In this document: positions 44,244-53,557 of the stretch, piece after piece
Layout of the letters: each line of letters begins with the position of its first letter
How positions within the stretch are numbered: the stretch's first letter is position 1
Assembly (NCBI RefSeq): GCF_025399795.1
Contig: NZ_JAODTZ010000023.1
Span: 1 to 64,000 of the forward strand
Length of the DNA stretch: 64,000 nt
Direction of reading: 5' to 3'
Source of the DNA: Streptomyces rhizosphaerihabitans
Lineage (GTDB): Bacteria > Actinomycetota > Actinomycetes > Streptomycetales > Streptomycetaceae
The notes under the pieces: model-generated
Databases searched by the model: none
What the model saw: the letters and a program-made list of their open reading frames with translations, nothing else
What the model was told of the DNA's origin: nothing
Position numbers and translations under genes: made by a program

Positions 44244-47200
44244 GTGGAGTTCCGGCTGCTCGGCACGGTGTCCGTCGACACCCACGTGGGACCGTTGCCC
44301 CTCGCCCGGCCAAACGCCGCAGCCTGCTCGCCGCGCTGCTGCTGTCGGTCAACACACCCGTACCCGTCTCTCGTCTGACGGACTGCCTGTGGGAGGACGC
44401 GCCGCCGCTGCACGCCCGTAGCGTCATCCAGGGACATGTGTCGCAACTCCGCGCCCTGCTGGCCGGTGCGGACGCCGCCGCCTACGGGGTCGAACTGGCC
44501 ACACTCGGCGACGCGTACGCCCTGCGGTCACCCGAAACCCTGCTGGATTCCCAGCGGTTCGAGGAGCTGCTCGCGCTGGCCAGGGAGCAGCAGGACGCGC
44601 ACGACGCCGTGCTGATGCTCAAGGATGCCCTGTCCCTGTGGCAGGGGCCGGCCCTCGCGGGCGCGTTCCCGGGCCCGCCGCTCCAGGCGGCCGCGCACTC
44701 GCTGGAGGAATCACGGCTGGCGGCCGTCGAGCAACTGGCCAGCGCCTACACCGTGTTGGGGGAGCATGACCGCGCCGCGGCCGCCCTGCGCAGGGAAGCG
44801 GTCGTCCACCCCATGCGGGAGCCGTTGGCGGCTTCCCTGATGACCGCGCTGTACCGGGCCGGACGCCAGTCGGAGGCGCTGGCCTGGTTCCACCGCACCA
44901 GACGGCTGCTCGTCGACGAACTCGGTGTCGACCCGGGGCGCGAACTCGCCCAGGCGTACGCGCTGATCCTGCGGGGCGACCCCCTCCAGCAGGGCGGACC
45001 GGACACTCCGACGGACCCGGTCACCGCACCCCCCAAGGAAATACGCGACGGAGTCGGCCGACAGGGCACCGAGCCCGAGCCCGAGCCCGAGCCCGTACCC
45101 GTACCCGTACCCGTACCCGTACAGCAAAGGTCTGCACAGCAAGGGTCCGTACAACAGGGACCCGTGCAACAGGGACCCGTACGACAACGGTCCGTGGAGC
45201 AGGGGTCCCTGGAGCAAGGAGCAGGGGACCAAGGGCAAAGACACCAGCCAGGGCCTTGCGGTCCGTATCCGGTCACCTCGCCCGCCGACCGCGCGGACCT
45301 CTCGGCGAACGGCCTTCCTCTGACGGGGCCCGAAGCCCGTATCGACGAGGCCTCCGCCGCAACGCCCACCCGATCCGGGCCTGTTGCCCTCCCGCCCCTG
45401 GTCGGACTGCCGTACCCCACGGATCTGCTGCCGCGGGCACCGCGGGGATTCCACGGACGGGAGGCCGAACTGGCCGCGCTCACCCGGGCCGCCGCGGCCG
45501 AGGCACCCGTCTGCCTGGTCACCGGGCTGCCGGGGGTGGGCAAGACCGCCCTCGCCGTGCACTGGGCCCACCGGAACGCCGGCATGTTCCCGGACGGACG
45601 GCTCTTCGCCGATCTGCGCGGCTTCAGCGACACCGGCGAGACCGCCCTCACCGAAGTCCTCCGTGAGTTCCTGCCCGCGCTCGGCGTGCCCCCGCGCCGC
45701 GTGCCCGAATCGGCGTCGGCCGCGGCCGCGCTCTTCCGTTCCCTGACCCACCGGCGCCGTATCCTCGTCATCCTCGACAACGCCCGCGACTCCGCCACGG
45801 TCCGCGCGCTTCTTCCGGGTGGCGCCGACTGCGTCACCCTGGTCACCAGTCGGCACCGGCTGGACGGCCTGGTCGCCTCCGAGGCGGCCAGTGCCGTCCC
45901 GCTGGACAGCCTCGAACCCCAGGACGGCACCGCCCTGTTGGCCGGCGTGCTCGGCACGGACAGGGTTCTGGCCGAACCGATGGCGGCGCGCAGACTCGCC
46001 GAACTGTGCGGCGGACTGCCCCTCGCCCTGCGCGTCACCGCGGCACGGCTGGCCGGACGCCCGCAGCGGACACTCGCCGACCTCGCGGACGAACTCGCCG
46101 ACGAACAGAGCCGGCTGACCTACCTCGACGTGGACGACACCAGTGTCTCCGCGGCCCTACGACTGACCGTGCAGCAACTGCCGCCCGACGCCCTGCACCA
46201 GTTCACCCGGCTCGGCCACCATCCCGGCTCGCACTTCGACCCCTTCACCGCCGCGGCCCTGGCCGACACGAACCCGCTCGTCGCCGCCGCGGCGCTGGAA
46301 CGCCTCGCCGCCGCCCACCTGGTGACCGAGACGGCACCCGGCCGATGGGAACTCCACGATCTGGTACGCCTCTACGCCCGTACCCTGGATCCCGGATCCG
46401 GACGCGAAGCCCTCATCGGCGTCCTCGACCACTACATCGCCACCGCGCTCGCCGCCGCGGACACCGCGCAGCCGGGAGGCGAGCCCTGCTTCACCCTGCC
46501 GGACGGCTTCCATCGCCCCGCCGCCGTACGGGACTTCACCGACCGGGCGGCCGCCATGCACTGGCTGGCCACCGAACGCGAAGACCTGGCCCTGGCCGTC
46601 GTCGCGGCCCGGGCCGCCGGGCTCGACGACCGTGCCTGGCGCATCATCCTGCTCCAGTGGCCCCAAGTGGTGTGGCGGGTACGGGACAGCTGGGTACCGC
46701 TGCTGAACATCGCGCTGGAATGCGCGCGCGCAGAGCGCGACCCGTACGCCCAGTCACGCGTGCTCACGCTGCTCGGCTGGGTGCTGGGCGAGGAAGGCCG
46801 GCCGACCGAAGCCCTCGCTCTGCTGGAACTCTCGCCACCCCTCGCCCGGCAGGCGGGCGACCGGCTCGGCGAGGCGACCGCGCTGATCAACCTCGCGGTC
46901 GTCGAAGCCGCGCAGGGCGACCTCGGGGCCGGACTGGAGAACTGCACCCGGGCCATCGCGCTGGCCCGGGAGGAAGCCGACGCGCACACCGAGATGCTCG
47001 CACTCCAGCATCTGGCCCGCATCCAACTCACCGCGGACCAGCCCCGAGAGGCGCTCCGCTCGGCTCGTACGGCACTCGATCTCGGCCCCGAGCACGAGGA
47101 GGCGGCGCGCCGCGCGCTGCTGCTGACCGTCTGCGGCGAGGCCCAACTGGCGCTCGGCGCGGACAGTGACGGAATCCTGCTGCTGGACCGGGCCGCCGGG

Positions 47201-47329
47201 GAGGCCGAACGCGCCGGTTACGACGAGGGCGCCGTAAAGGCACTGGCGGCGCTGCTGCGGGTGAACCCGAGGGCGGACTACCGCGCACGGTACGAGGAAG
47301 CGGTGCGCCGGATCGCCGACGACGGGTGA
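44244..47329 (+). CDS. AfsR/SARP family regulator with apparent 5' frameshift
   Basis: The normal start is GTG 44244 (VEFRLLGTVSVDTHVGPLPLARP), but this frame is lost at ~44310. The continuation KRRSLLAALLLSVNTPVPVSRL is in a frame offset by one base, as if one base were missing in the run GCCCGGCCAAACGC. The rest (to 47329) is intact: OmpR-type DNA-binding domain, BTAD helices (EESRLAAVEQLASAYTVLG, RQSEALAWFHRTRRLLVDELG), a repeat-rich Glu/Pro/Gln linker, NB-ARC ATPase (Walker A GLPGVGKT ~residue 428, RILVILDNARD, VTSRHR, CGGLPLALRV) and C-terminal TPR-like helices. It activates secondary-metabolite genes by family. It is either a sequencing error or a silent allele. Confidence 0.85.
45071..45118 (+). 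repeat. hexanucleotide microsatellite in the AfsR linker
   Basis: Four GAGCCC units (45071-45094) followed by four GTACCC units (45095-45118) encode (Glu-Pro)4(Val-Pro)4. A degenerate 15-base repeat (CAACAGGGACCCGTG and variants) follows to ~45230, encoding Gln-Gln-Gly-Pro-Val. Unit lengths keep the frame. This linker joins the SARP and NB-ARC parts. Confidence 0.9.
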
Positions 47330-47486
47330 TGCTCACCACCCGTTCCCCGCCGCACGACCACGTACCGGCGTTCGTCGGCCGAGCGCGGGCTTCGTCGACG
47401 ACGATCCCCGCTTCCCGGCCGGGGTGTGAGCGAGGACCGCACGAGGACGTGAGGCGTCCGGCGCCCGTTCCGGCGTCCGTCAGCCT

Positions 47487-47819
47487 CTACGACTGCTCCT
47501 CGACGACCATCTCGCCCAGGAGGGACCAGTCGTCCTGGGGGATCTTCATGTTCACGATGCGCGGTGTCGCGAGCAGGTGGCGGGGCAGGGTCTGCTGGGC
47601 GGCCCTGAAGTGCGCGGACTGGACGTGGGACGCTCCGGCCTCGTCGTCCCGGAAGGCCTCGACCAGGACGTACTCCGTCGGGTCGTCGAGGCTCCGGGAC
47701 CAGTCGAACCAGAGACAGCCGGGCTCGGCGCGGGTGGCGGCGGTGAAGTCGGCGGTGATCTCCGGCCACTTCTCGGCGTCTTCGGGGCGGACACGGAACT
47801 TGACGGTAATGAAGATCAT
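47487..47819 (-). CDS. antibiotic biosynthesis monooxygenase (ABM) family protein
   Basis: A 110-residue ferredoxin-like fold: MIFITVKFRVRPEDAEKWPEI, ATRAEPGCLWFDWSRSLDDPTEYVLVEAFRD, GASHVQSAHFRAAQQTLPRHLL. This is the ABM domain (quinol oxygenases and related small enzymes such as YgiN). It acts as a dimer, cofactor-free, by family. Convergent with the AfsR-type gene, with 157 non-coding bases between. No pathway genes are adjacent. Confidence 0.9.
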   Translation of the reverse strand: MIFITVKFRVRPEDAEKWPEITADFTAATRAEPGCLWFDWSRSLDDPTEYVLVEAFRDDEAGASHVQSAHFRAAQQTLPRHLLATPRIVNMKIPQDDWSLLGEMVVEEQS

Positions 47820-48013
47820 GAAGGCTCCTCAGATGGGTATTGAGCCATTCTGTGCCGTCCGCGGCAGTTGAACACCACGGCCCCGTAGGCCGACCGGGGG
47901 ACCTCCGCGAGCAGGTGCGTCGCGTCCGCCGGCAACCCCTCCCTCCCGCGATCCGGGCCCGGACCCGGAGGCGCGCACGCGGGGACGCTCCCTGCATGGC
48001 GATACTCACCGGC
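47820..48013. other. non-coding gap before the XRE remnant
   Basis: No gene seen. It probably contains the promoter of the minus-strand ABM gene. Alternating CTCGGC repeats begin at ~48016. Confidence 0.4.
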
Positions 48014-48190
48014 CTCGGCCTCGGCCTCGGCGGCCTCGTCCTTCGCCCGGGTCATGCGTGTCGGCATCACCAGAACCTGTCGATCCTGAAGAACGGCCGG
48101 GCGCGAGCAGTGCGGTTCACCACGCTGACGCGGTTCTGCGAGGTATTGGAGTGCCGGCCGGGGGATCTCCTCGGTTGTCGCCCGCGCTGA
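48014..48190 (+). pseudogene. broken XRE-family helix-turn-helix gene
   Basis: The C-terminal half of a small Cro/C1-type regulator is clear (LSILKNGRARAVRFTTLTRF, then CEVLECRPGDLLG), ending at TGA 48190. Its upstream part (FARVMRVGIT) lies in a different frame, with the switch near 48065-48075, where one base seems to be missing. The N-terminal helix is replaced by a CTCGGC repeat. Intact homologs normally read through as ~65-70 residues, so this copy is decayed or mis-sequenced. Confidence 0.6.
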
Positions 48191-48229
48191 GGACGGAGCC
48201 CGCGAGGACCCCGTGCGGCGGTGACCCTT

Positions 48230-48901
48230 CTAATCGCGGTCGACCGCCGTGCAGACACAGACTCTGTTTCCCTCCGGGTCGGCGAGCACCGTGTACGACG
48301 GGGAGTGGGAATCGTCGACCACTGTGCCCCCGGCGGCGACGGCGGCCCGAATGCGCGGCCCCGCCGCCTCGGGGGCCAGCCAGAGATCCATGTGCCGGCG
48401 CTGGCGCGGGGTCTTGTGGGCATCGGTCCGCTGGAACCACACGCTGGGGGCACGGTTCGCCGGGTCGAAGACCGTGTCGTACACCGTGTTGCCGGCGTTT
48501 CCCGTGAGCAGCGCTGCCCAAAAGGGGCCTGCCGCCGTGTCGTCAGCGGTGTCGAGGGCGATCTCCAGCTGTGCCACCTCTTCAGGTGCAGCCGTCAGCC
48601 CGTGCTCGTGGGCCAGCCTCGTGATGACGCGGGCCGGCTCAGAGTCTTTCGGGGTGACCCAGCGGGCGCCGGTCTCGTCGACGCTGAACAGGCTCACGTC
48701 GATGAGACCGGGCCCCAGCCTGATGTCCGGTACGTCATGTCCGGCGACGACCGATGCCTGCGCGATGGCGCTCACGAACGCGGCCCCCGAGCCCGTATCG
48801 GCTGTCCGGTAGCGGGCGGCGAGGAGTTGAGCGAGCTTGCGCCAGTCGTTCGACTCCTGCGCGATCGCTTCGAGAATCTCGCGGTTGCCGGCCTTGTCCA
48901 T
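48230..48901 (-). CDS. fusion of a PCD-like domain and a VOC (glyoxalase-like) domain
   Basis: A 223-residue protein. Residues ~1-105 resemble 4a-hydroxytetrahydrobiopterin dehydratase: DWRKLAQLLAARYRT, AAFVSAIAQASVVAGHDVPDIRLGPG, IDVSLFSVDE and ARVITRLAHEHGLTA. The usual catalytic HHP reads HDVP, so the activity is doubtful. Residues ~112-223 are a VOC domain (LEIALDTADD, FWAALLTGN, WFQRTDAHK, RRHMDLWLAPE, DPEGNRVCVCTA) with metal-ligand candidates H172 and E215 in the usual positions. ATG 48901 is taken; GGAAG lies upstream. Small-molecule binding or detoxification is inferred. Confidence 0.82.
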   Translation of the reverse strand: MDKAGNREILEAIAQESNDWRKLAQLLAARYRTADTGSGAAFVSAIAQASVVAGHDVPDIRLGPGLIDVSLFSVDETGARWVTPKDSEPARVITRLAHEHGLTAAPEEVAQLEIALDTADDTAAGPFWAALLTGNAGNTVYDTVFDPANRAPSVWFQRTDAHKTPRQRRHMDLWLAPEAAGPRIRAAVAAGGTVVDDSHSPSYTVLADPEGNRVCVCTAVDRD

Positions 48902-48962
48902 GGGCCCATGCTTCCAGGCCGTCTCCCGCGCCACGAAACAAACAAGGCGCACAAGGGAACCG

Positions 48963-49769
48963 TTACGTTCCGGGCCGTTCACCTTTCCCGCCGGATGCCC
49001 CGGGTTCGGGCCGTGCGTCGGTGAGTTCGGGCTCCAGGCCTTCGCCGACGGGGGCACGGGCCCGCCCCGCGTCGGCACGCCACGCCTCGAAGGCCCAGGT
49101 GGTGAGTGCGACGACGGCCAGACCGAGCAGCCAGCCGCCCACCACGTCACTGAACCAGTGCACGCCCAGGGCGACGCGGGTGAAGCCGACCCCGAGGACG
49201 GAGAGCACGGCCGCGTACCAGCACAGAGCTCGCCACGGTCGCGGCACCACGGGCAGCAGGACCAGCAAGAGGATGGCGAACGAAGTGGTGGCGGTCATCG
49301 CGTGGCCCGACGGGAACGAGAAGCCGGGAGCCCGTGCCACCGGATCCTCCAGCGACGGACGTGCCCGCTCGACGATTGTCTTCACCAGGAGCCCGATGAC
49401 GCCGCCGGACACGGCTGTCACCGCGGACCAGGCAGCCAGCCGCCATGCCCGGCGGTACACCAGCCAGAAGGTCAGCAGCGCGACAGCCGTACGCAGGGTG
49501 AGCGGATCCCAGACCCGATCGGAGAGGAAGCGCAGCGTACTTGTCCAGGCGGGATGTTCCAGGGCGACGCCGTGCAGCCGCCGGGCGGCGCCCGCGTCCA
49601 GCCGGCGCAGGGGCTGCCATCGCCCCTCGACGAGGACGAGGAGCAGACCGAAGGGCACCGCGGCGATCGCCGCGATGACGGCCGAGCCGAGGAGCCGGGC
49701 GCCGAATCTGCGGTCGGCCGTGCGGCGGCGACGTTCTCGCAGGCTCCGCACCGTGACGCGCGCCGTCAT
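48963..49769 (-). CDS. PAP2 family phosphatase
   Basis: A 268-residue membrane phosphatase with six helices. The three PAP2 motifs are present: KTIVERARPS, PSGHAM and GVHWFSDVVGG with the preceding FTRV. It dephosphorylates phosphatidate or undecaprenyl-pyrophosphate-like lipids at the outer membrane face, by family. The charged N-terminus (RSLRERRRRTADRRFG) and tail are cytosolic. It ends an operon with a YihY protein (zero-base gap) and a PAP2-DAGK fusion. Confidence 0.93.
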   Translation of the reverse strand: MTARVTVRSLRERRRRTADRRFGARLLGSAVIAAIAAVPFGLLLVLVEGRWQPLRRLDAGAARRLHGVALEHPAWTSTLRFLSDRVWDPLTLRTAVALLTFWLVYRRAWRLAAWSAVTAVSGGVIGLLVKTIVERARPSLEDPVARAPGFSFPSGHAMTATTSFAILLLVLLPVVPRPWRALCWYAAVLSVLGVGFTRVALGVHWFSDVVGGWLLGLAVVALTTWAFEAWRADAGRARAPVGEGLEPELTDARPEPGASGGKGERPGT

Positions 49770-50723
49770 TCAGACTCCCGGATCGGGGTGGACCGGACCG
49801 GGGCGCCGCGCACGTGAGGCCTCCAGCTGCGCGGCGAAGGACAGCCCGAGGAAGAGGGCGATCGAGGTCAGGTAGGCCCAGAGCAACAGCGACATGAAGG
49901 CACTCAGGGGGCCGTAGATGGTGTCGAAGGAGCCACTGACCCCGAGGTAGAGGCTCAACAGCCAGGTCAGCGCCGTCCAGAGCACCAGATACACGGCGGC
50001 GCCGAAGGCCAGCCAGGTGTATCCGGGCTGCCGACGGCGGGGCGAGCGACGGAAGATCGCGCTGGCCGAGATGAGGGCGAGAAGCAGACCGAAGGGCCAA
50101 CGCAGCATGTCCCAGGCGGTCTTGGCGCCTCCGTCGAGGTGGTAGACGGTCACGACCGCGGACGCCAGGTCGCCGCCTGCCACCATCAGGACGAATCCGA
50201 GGCCGAGCGGGATGCCCGCGCTCAGGGACATGACCAGGCCGCGCAGATACTTCCGGTGGAAGACGCGGTCGCGCTCGTTCCCGTAGATCCGGTTGGCACC
50301 GCGCTCTATCTGGCACATCGCGGTGGTCACGTTGACCAGTGAGAAGGCCAGGCCGAACCACAGGGCGACCTGTGCCCCGTCGCCCGCCGTGTGCCGGCTG
50401 CGGCGCAGCGCGTCGTCGACGACGTCGGCGCTCGGGCCCGCGGCGATGCGGCGGATCGTCAGTTCGGCGACCCTGCCGATGTCCTCGGTGTGCAGGGCCG
50501 AGGAGAGACCCACGAACGCGATGGCGAGGGGGATCAGGGCGAGGACCGTCTGCAGGGCGAGCGCACGGGAATGGCTGAACCCGTCGGCGTAGCGGAAACG
50601 GATGAACGCGTCGCGCAGCAGCGGCCAGCCGCCGTAGCGGCGCAGGGACGCCAGTGCCTCGTCGGCGGAGAGCTCGTCCCCGGTCATGGCACGGGTCTCG
50701 GGGACCTTGGTCGCGGTACCCAT
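49770..50723 (-). CDS. YihY/BrkB-like inner membrane protein
   Basis: A 317-residue protein with six membrane segments and the YihY/BrkB pattern: RALALQTVLALIPLAIAFVGLS, NVTTAMCQIERGANRIYG, HRKYLRGLVMSLSAGIPLGLGF, SFDTIYGPLSAFMSLLLWAYLTSIALFLGLSFAAQLEA. Function in bacteria is unsettled (formerly called ribonuclease BN, without evidence here). It is immediately between two PAP2-type phosphatases, with 0-1 base gaps, so a role in lipid handling is suggested by context. Confidence 0.92.
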   Translation of the reverse strand: MGTATKVPETRAMTGDELSADEALASLRRYGGWPLLRDAFIRFRYADGFSHSRALALQTVLALIPLAIAFVGLSSALHTEDIGRVAELTIRRIAAGPSADVVDDALRRSRHTAGDGAQVALWFGLAFSLVNVTTAMCQIERGANRIYGNERDRVFHRKYLRGLVMSLSAGIPLGLGFVLMVAGGDLASAVVTVYHLDGGAKTAWDMLRWPFGLLLALISASAIFRRSPRRRQPGYTWLAFGAAVYLVLWTALTWLLSLYLGVSGSFDTIYGPLSAFMSLLLWAYLTSIALFLGLSFAAQLEASRARRPGPVHPDPGV

Positions 50724-52466
50724 TCACTTCTCCCGGGAGGGCAGCAGGACGGTCAGAGCGCCGGGCCTGACCTCGGCGGTGAGGCGCCGCCCGGGACCCA
50801 CCGGGTCCCCGTCGAGTTCCCGGGACTGAGCGGTGTCGAAAGTGAGTTCTGCGCGCCGGAAGGTGAAGAACTCGACGGGGACACCGCCTTGGGCGGCGCC
50901 ATCGGCGGCGATGGTGTGCACGGCCGACGGCCGGTGCGACTCGGCGCGGCCGCGCAGTAGTGTCCGTACGGCGCGCAGCCAGCCGACGGGTCCGCGGGGG
51001 TCGAGGACCAGAAGGTCGAGCAGGCCGTCGTCGGGACGGGCCTCGGGCAGCAGTGTCACCCCGCCCTGCACGGTTCCGACGTTGGCGACGAGCACCATAC
51101 GGGCCGTGCGGCGGAAGGCGGGGGAGCCGTCCAGCCGGATCGTCACGCGCATCCGGGGTGTCCTCAGCGTTCCGATCCCGGCCAGAGCGTAGGCCGCCCA
51201 GCCCAGGTGGGCCTTGGCGCGAGGATCGGTGTGCTCCATCATCGCGGCGTCGAGGCCAGCCCCGGCCATCGCGGCGAACCGGGTGGCGGTCAGGCCGTCG
51301 CCCTCGATGCTTCCCAGGTCGAGACGGTGCGGACCGCCGCCCAGCGCGGCGTCGAGCGCGGCGGTGGGGGAGAGCGGCAGACCGAGATTGCGTGCCAGCA
51401 GGTTGCCGGTGCCGCAGGGGACGATGACCAGCGGAACACCGCTCTCGGCCAGGGCATCGGCGACGGTGCGGACCGTTCCGTCCCCACCGCAGACCACGAC
51501 GAGTGTCGCGCCCTCGCGGACCGCGCGGGCCGTCTGTCCGGCCCCCGGGTCGTCCGCGGTGGTCTCCAGGAACACGGGGTCGCGGTGGCCGTGCCGTTCG
51601 AGGATCCGGCGCAGATCGTGGCGCGTGGCCTCGTGGGTCACCGTGGGATTGAGGATGACGGCGGTCGTGCCGGACCGGTGCTCACCGGCGGTCCGTGCGG
51701 CGGGTACGCCGGCCCCGGACGGCGCAGCGGCCACGGACCGGTCGACGAGCAGGGCGCGGCCCACGATCAGCAGCGACAGCCCGCCGTTGGCGAGGCCGCC
51801 CAGGACGTCCGTGGGGTGATGCATGCCCCGGTAGAGCCGGGCGGCGCCCACGATCAGCGGCAGGAGCAGCAGCAGTCCGGCCACGATCCTGCGCCACGGC
51901 CCGCGGATCCGGGACAGCGCGACCACCGCCAGACCGGCGTAGAGCGCGGTCGCCGCCCCGGTGTGTCCGGAGGTGTAACTGGAGGTGGGCGGCGAGGCGT
52001 CGAGGCGGTCCACGTCAGGCCGGTGCCGGTCCACCGATTCGGTGATGGCCAGGAAGACCAGGGACTGGAGGGAGACGGCGAGGGCGAGGAAGACCGCTTG
52101 GCGCCACATCGGCAGCCGGGGTATCAGAAGCAGGCCCAGGCAGGTCAGAAGCGTGACGGCGATGACCGTAAGGGTGTTGCCGGCTTCCGAGGCGATGGAC
52201 GACAGCGTGGTGAGCGTGCCGGTGCGGGCCCGTTCGAGGTCCTCGTTCACGGCGTCCTCGGCCGTCAGCGGCCACAGCCCGCGGGCGGGACCGGTGATCA
52301 GGAGTCCGAGGCCCACCATCACCGCTGCCTGGCACGCGGTCAGCGCGCCGATGCGTGCGGCCGTCAGGCCGGTGCCCCGGGGAAGTGCGAACGAGCGGGC
52401 CGAGCCCACGACTTCGGTTCGGCTGCGGGACCTTCCGGCAGCTCTGTCCGGTACGGCGGTAGGCAT
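50724..52466 (-). CDS. PAP2 phosphatase fused to diacylglycerol/lipid kinase
   Basis: A 580-residue bifunctional protein. Residues ~35-230 are a PAP2 domain with six helices and motifs SVDRHRPDVDRL, TSGHTGAATALYAGL and YRGMHHPTDVLGG. Residues ~255-580 are a DAGK/YegS-like lipid kinase: AVILNPTVT, VVVCGGDGTVRTVADAL, IVPCGTGNLLARNLGLP, AMAGAGLDAAMM, PDDGLLDLLVLDP and ELDGDP near the end. The two activities are opposite (dephosphorylating and phosphorylating lipids). It leads the operon with YihY and a second PAP2 gene. Fusions of this kind are known in actinobacteria. Confidence 0.93.
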   Translation of the reverse strand: MPTAVPDRAAGRSRSRTEVVGSARSFALPRGTGLTAARIGALTACQAAVMVGLGLLITGPARGLWPLTAEDAVNEDLERARTGTLTTLSSIASEAGNTLTVIAVTLLTCLGLLLIPRLPMWRQAVFLALAVSLQSLVFLAITESVDRHRPDVDRLDASPPTSSYTSGHTGAATALYAGLAVVALSRIRGPWRRIVAGLLLLLPLIVGAARLYRGMHHPTDVLGGLANGGLSLLIVGRALLVDRSVAAAPSGAGVPAARTAGEHRSGTTAVILNPTVTHEATRHDLRRILERHGHRDPVFLETTADDPGAGQTARAVREGATLVVVCGGDGTVRTVADALAESGVPLVIVPCGTGNLLARNLGLPLSPTAALDAALGGGPHRLDLGSIEGDGLTATRFAAMAGAGLDAAMMEHTDPRAKAHLGWAAYALAGIGTLRTPRMRVTIRLDGSPAFRRTARMVLVANVGTVQGGVTLLPEARPDDGLLDLLVLDPRGPVGWLRAVRTLLRGRAESHRPSAVHTIAADGAAQGGVPVEFFTFRRAELTFDTAQSRELDGDPVGPGRRLTAEVRPGALTVLLPSREK

Positions 52467-52825
52467 CGGGACTCCCGGGGCAGCGCGGTTCGGCCGGATT
52501 CCGCCCGGGCCGCGCTTCCTCCCGGGTCCACCGCCGTGTGCCCCGAAACGCCTCGGGCAGGCCTGAGGAGGCCTGGAATCGGGGGAAAGCCCCGTTTCGG
52601 ATGTATGCCGCGCAGTCGGGTTCGGATGGATGCCGCGCAGTCGGGCGGATGCCGCGCGGTCGGGCGCGGATCGACGGACCCGCTCAGGCGGAGCAACCGG
52701 ACCCGCCCCAGGCGGAGCACCCGCGCGCCGCCGCGCGCCGGTGCGCCCTCACCTGGGGCGGTCGTTCCGTGCAGGCGGAGCCCGGCACCCGTCCGAAGAC
52801 CGGTCGACAGGCTCCGAGGGGCGGC
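52467..52825. other. 359-base intergenic region with tandem repeat
   Basis: No gene. It includes a short hairpin at ~52579 (CGGGGG-aaa-GCCCCG) and the 25-base repeat at 52596-52664. Confidence 0.5.
52596..52664. repeat. 25-base tandem repeat, 2.7 copies
   Basis: TTCGGATGTATGCCGCGCAG+TCGGG at 52596-52620, the same with one substitution at 52621-52645, and a shortened copy (CGGATGCCGCGCGGTCGGG) at 52646-52664. Confidence 0.85.
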
Positions 52826-53323
52826 TCAGCCGTGATAGGAGATGTAGCCGTTGCCGTCACGGTCGTTGGCCGACTTGGTGTACGAGTGGACATCGGCGCG
52901 GGCGCCGGACGGCTTGTACAGGTAGATGCTGTCCTTGTCGTTGTTCCAGATGAAGTTGCAGTTCTGGCGGTAGACGACGTTGTTCGTGTCCGAGTCGGTG
53001 CCGTGGCCGCCGCGGAGCTTGATGTAGTCCCCGGGCTGGAGGTAGTGGTTCGCGGAGAAGGTGAACTTGTGGCCTACGGCGTCCTTGACGACGTAGCCCT
53101 TCAGGTTCACGGTCGTGCCCGACGAGTAGTTCTTGATCGTCAGGTACTCGTCTCTCGTGTTGCCGCTGGAGCAGCTGTTGGAGTCCCGGCCGGGCGCGTC
53201 GTACTGGACGCCCTTGATCTTCAGCGAGGACGAGTACTCCGTGGCCTGTGCCGGGGCCGTGGCGATGGCGGCGAGCGTGCCGGCAGCGGCGGCGGTGACG
53301 GCCAGGGCGTTGCGAATACGCAT
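52826..53323 (-). CDS. secreted lamin-tail (LTD) domain protein
   Basis: A 165-residue secreted protein: signal peptide 1-28 (MRIRNALAVTAAAAGTLAAI, ending AQA), then a lamin-tail beta-sandwich: LKIKGVQYDAPG, NTRDEYLTIKNYSSGTTVNLKGYVVKDA, HKFTFSANHYLQPGDYIKLRGGHGTD, NFIWNNDKDSIYLYKPSG. Secreted LTD proteins are common in streptomycetes; the domain often accompanies nucleases, but none is fused here. Two Cys could pair. GGGGGATTCCTC precedes the ATG at 53323. Confidence 0.88.
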   Translation of the reverse strand: MRIRNALAVTAAAAGTLAAIATAPAQATEYSSSLKIKGVQYDAPGRDSNSCSSGNTRDEYLTIKNYSSGTTVNLKGYVVKDAVGHKFTFSANHYLQPGDYIKLRGGHGTDSDTNNVVYRQNCNFIWNNDKDSIYLYKPSGARADVHSYTKSANDRDGNGYISYHG

Positions 53324-53557
53324 GAGGAATCCCCCCTCAGTGGTGCGGATGAAGCTCCAGGAGCATACCGATGATGTGATCAGTGGATGGCGAAAATGTG
53401 TGGGACGCGTAAACACCCTCGCGCCGAGGCCGTCCCGCGCCGCCCGGCGGGCGGACCTGTGGATCGGCCGAGGGGCCCGTCATCGAGGCCGCCGACCTGC
53501 TGTGACTTCGCCCACCTCCTCTTGTCCGACAAGAAAGGCATACCTAAGTTCTGTGCC

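Noticed and set aside
48963..50723. YihY gene as ribonuclease BN
   Set aside because: That older name is not supported by sequence; it is an integral membrane protein.
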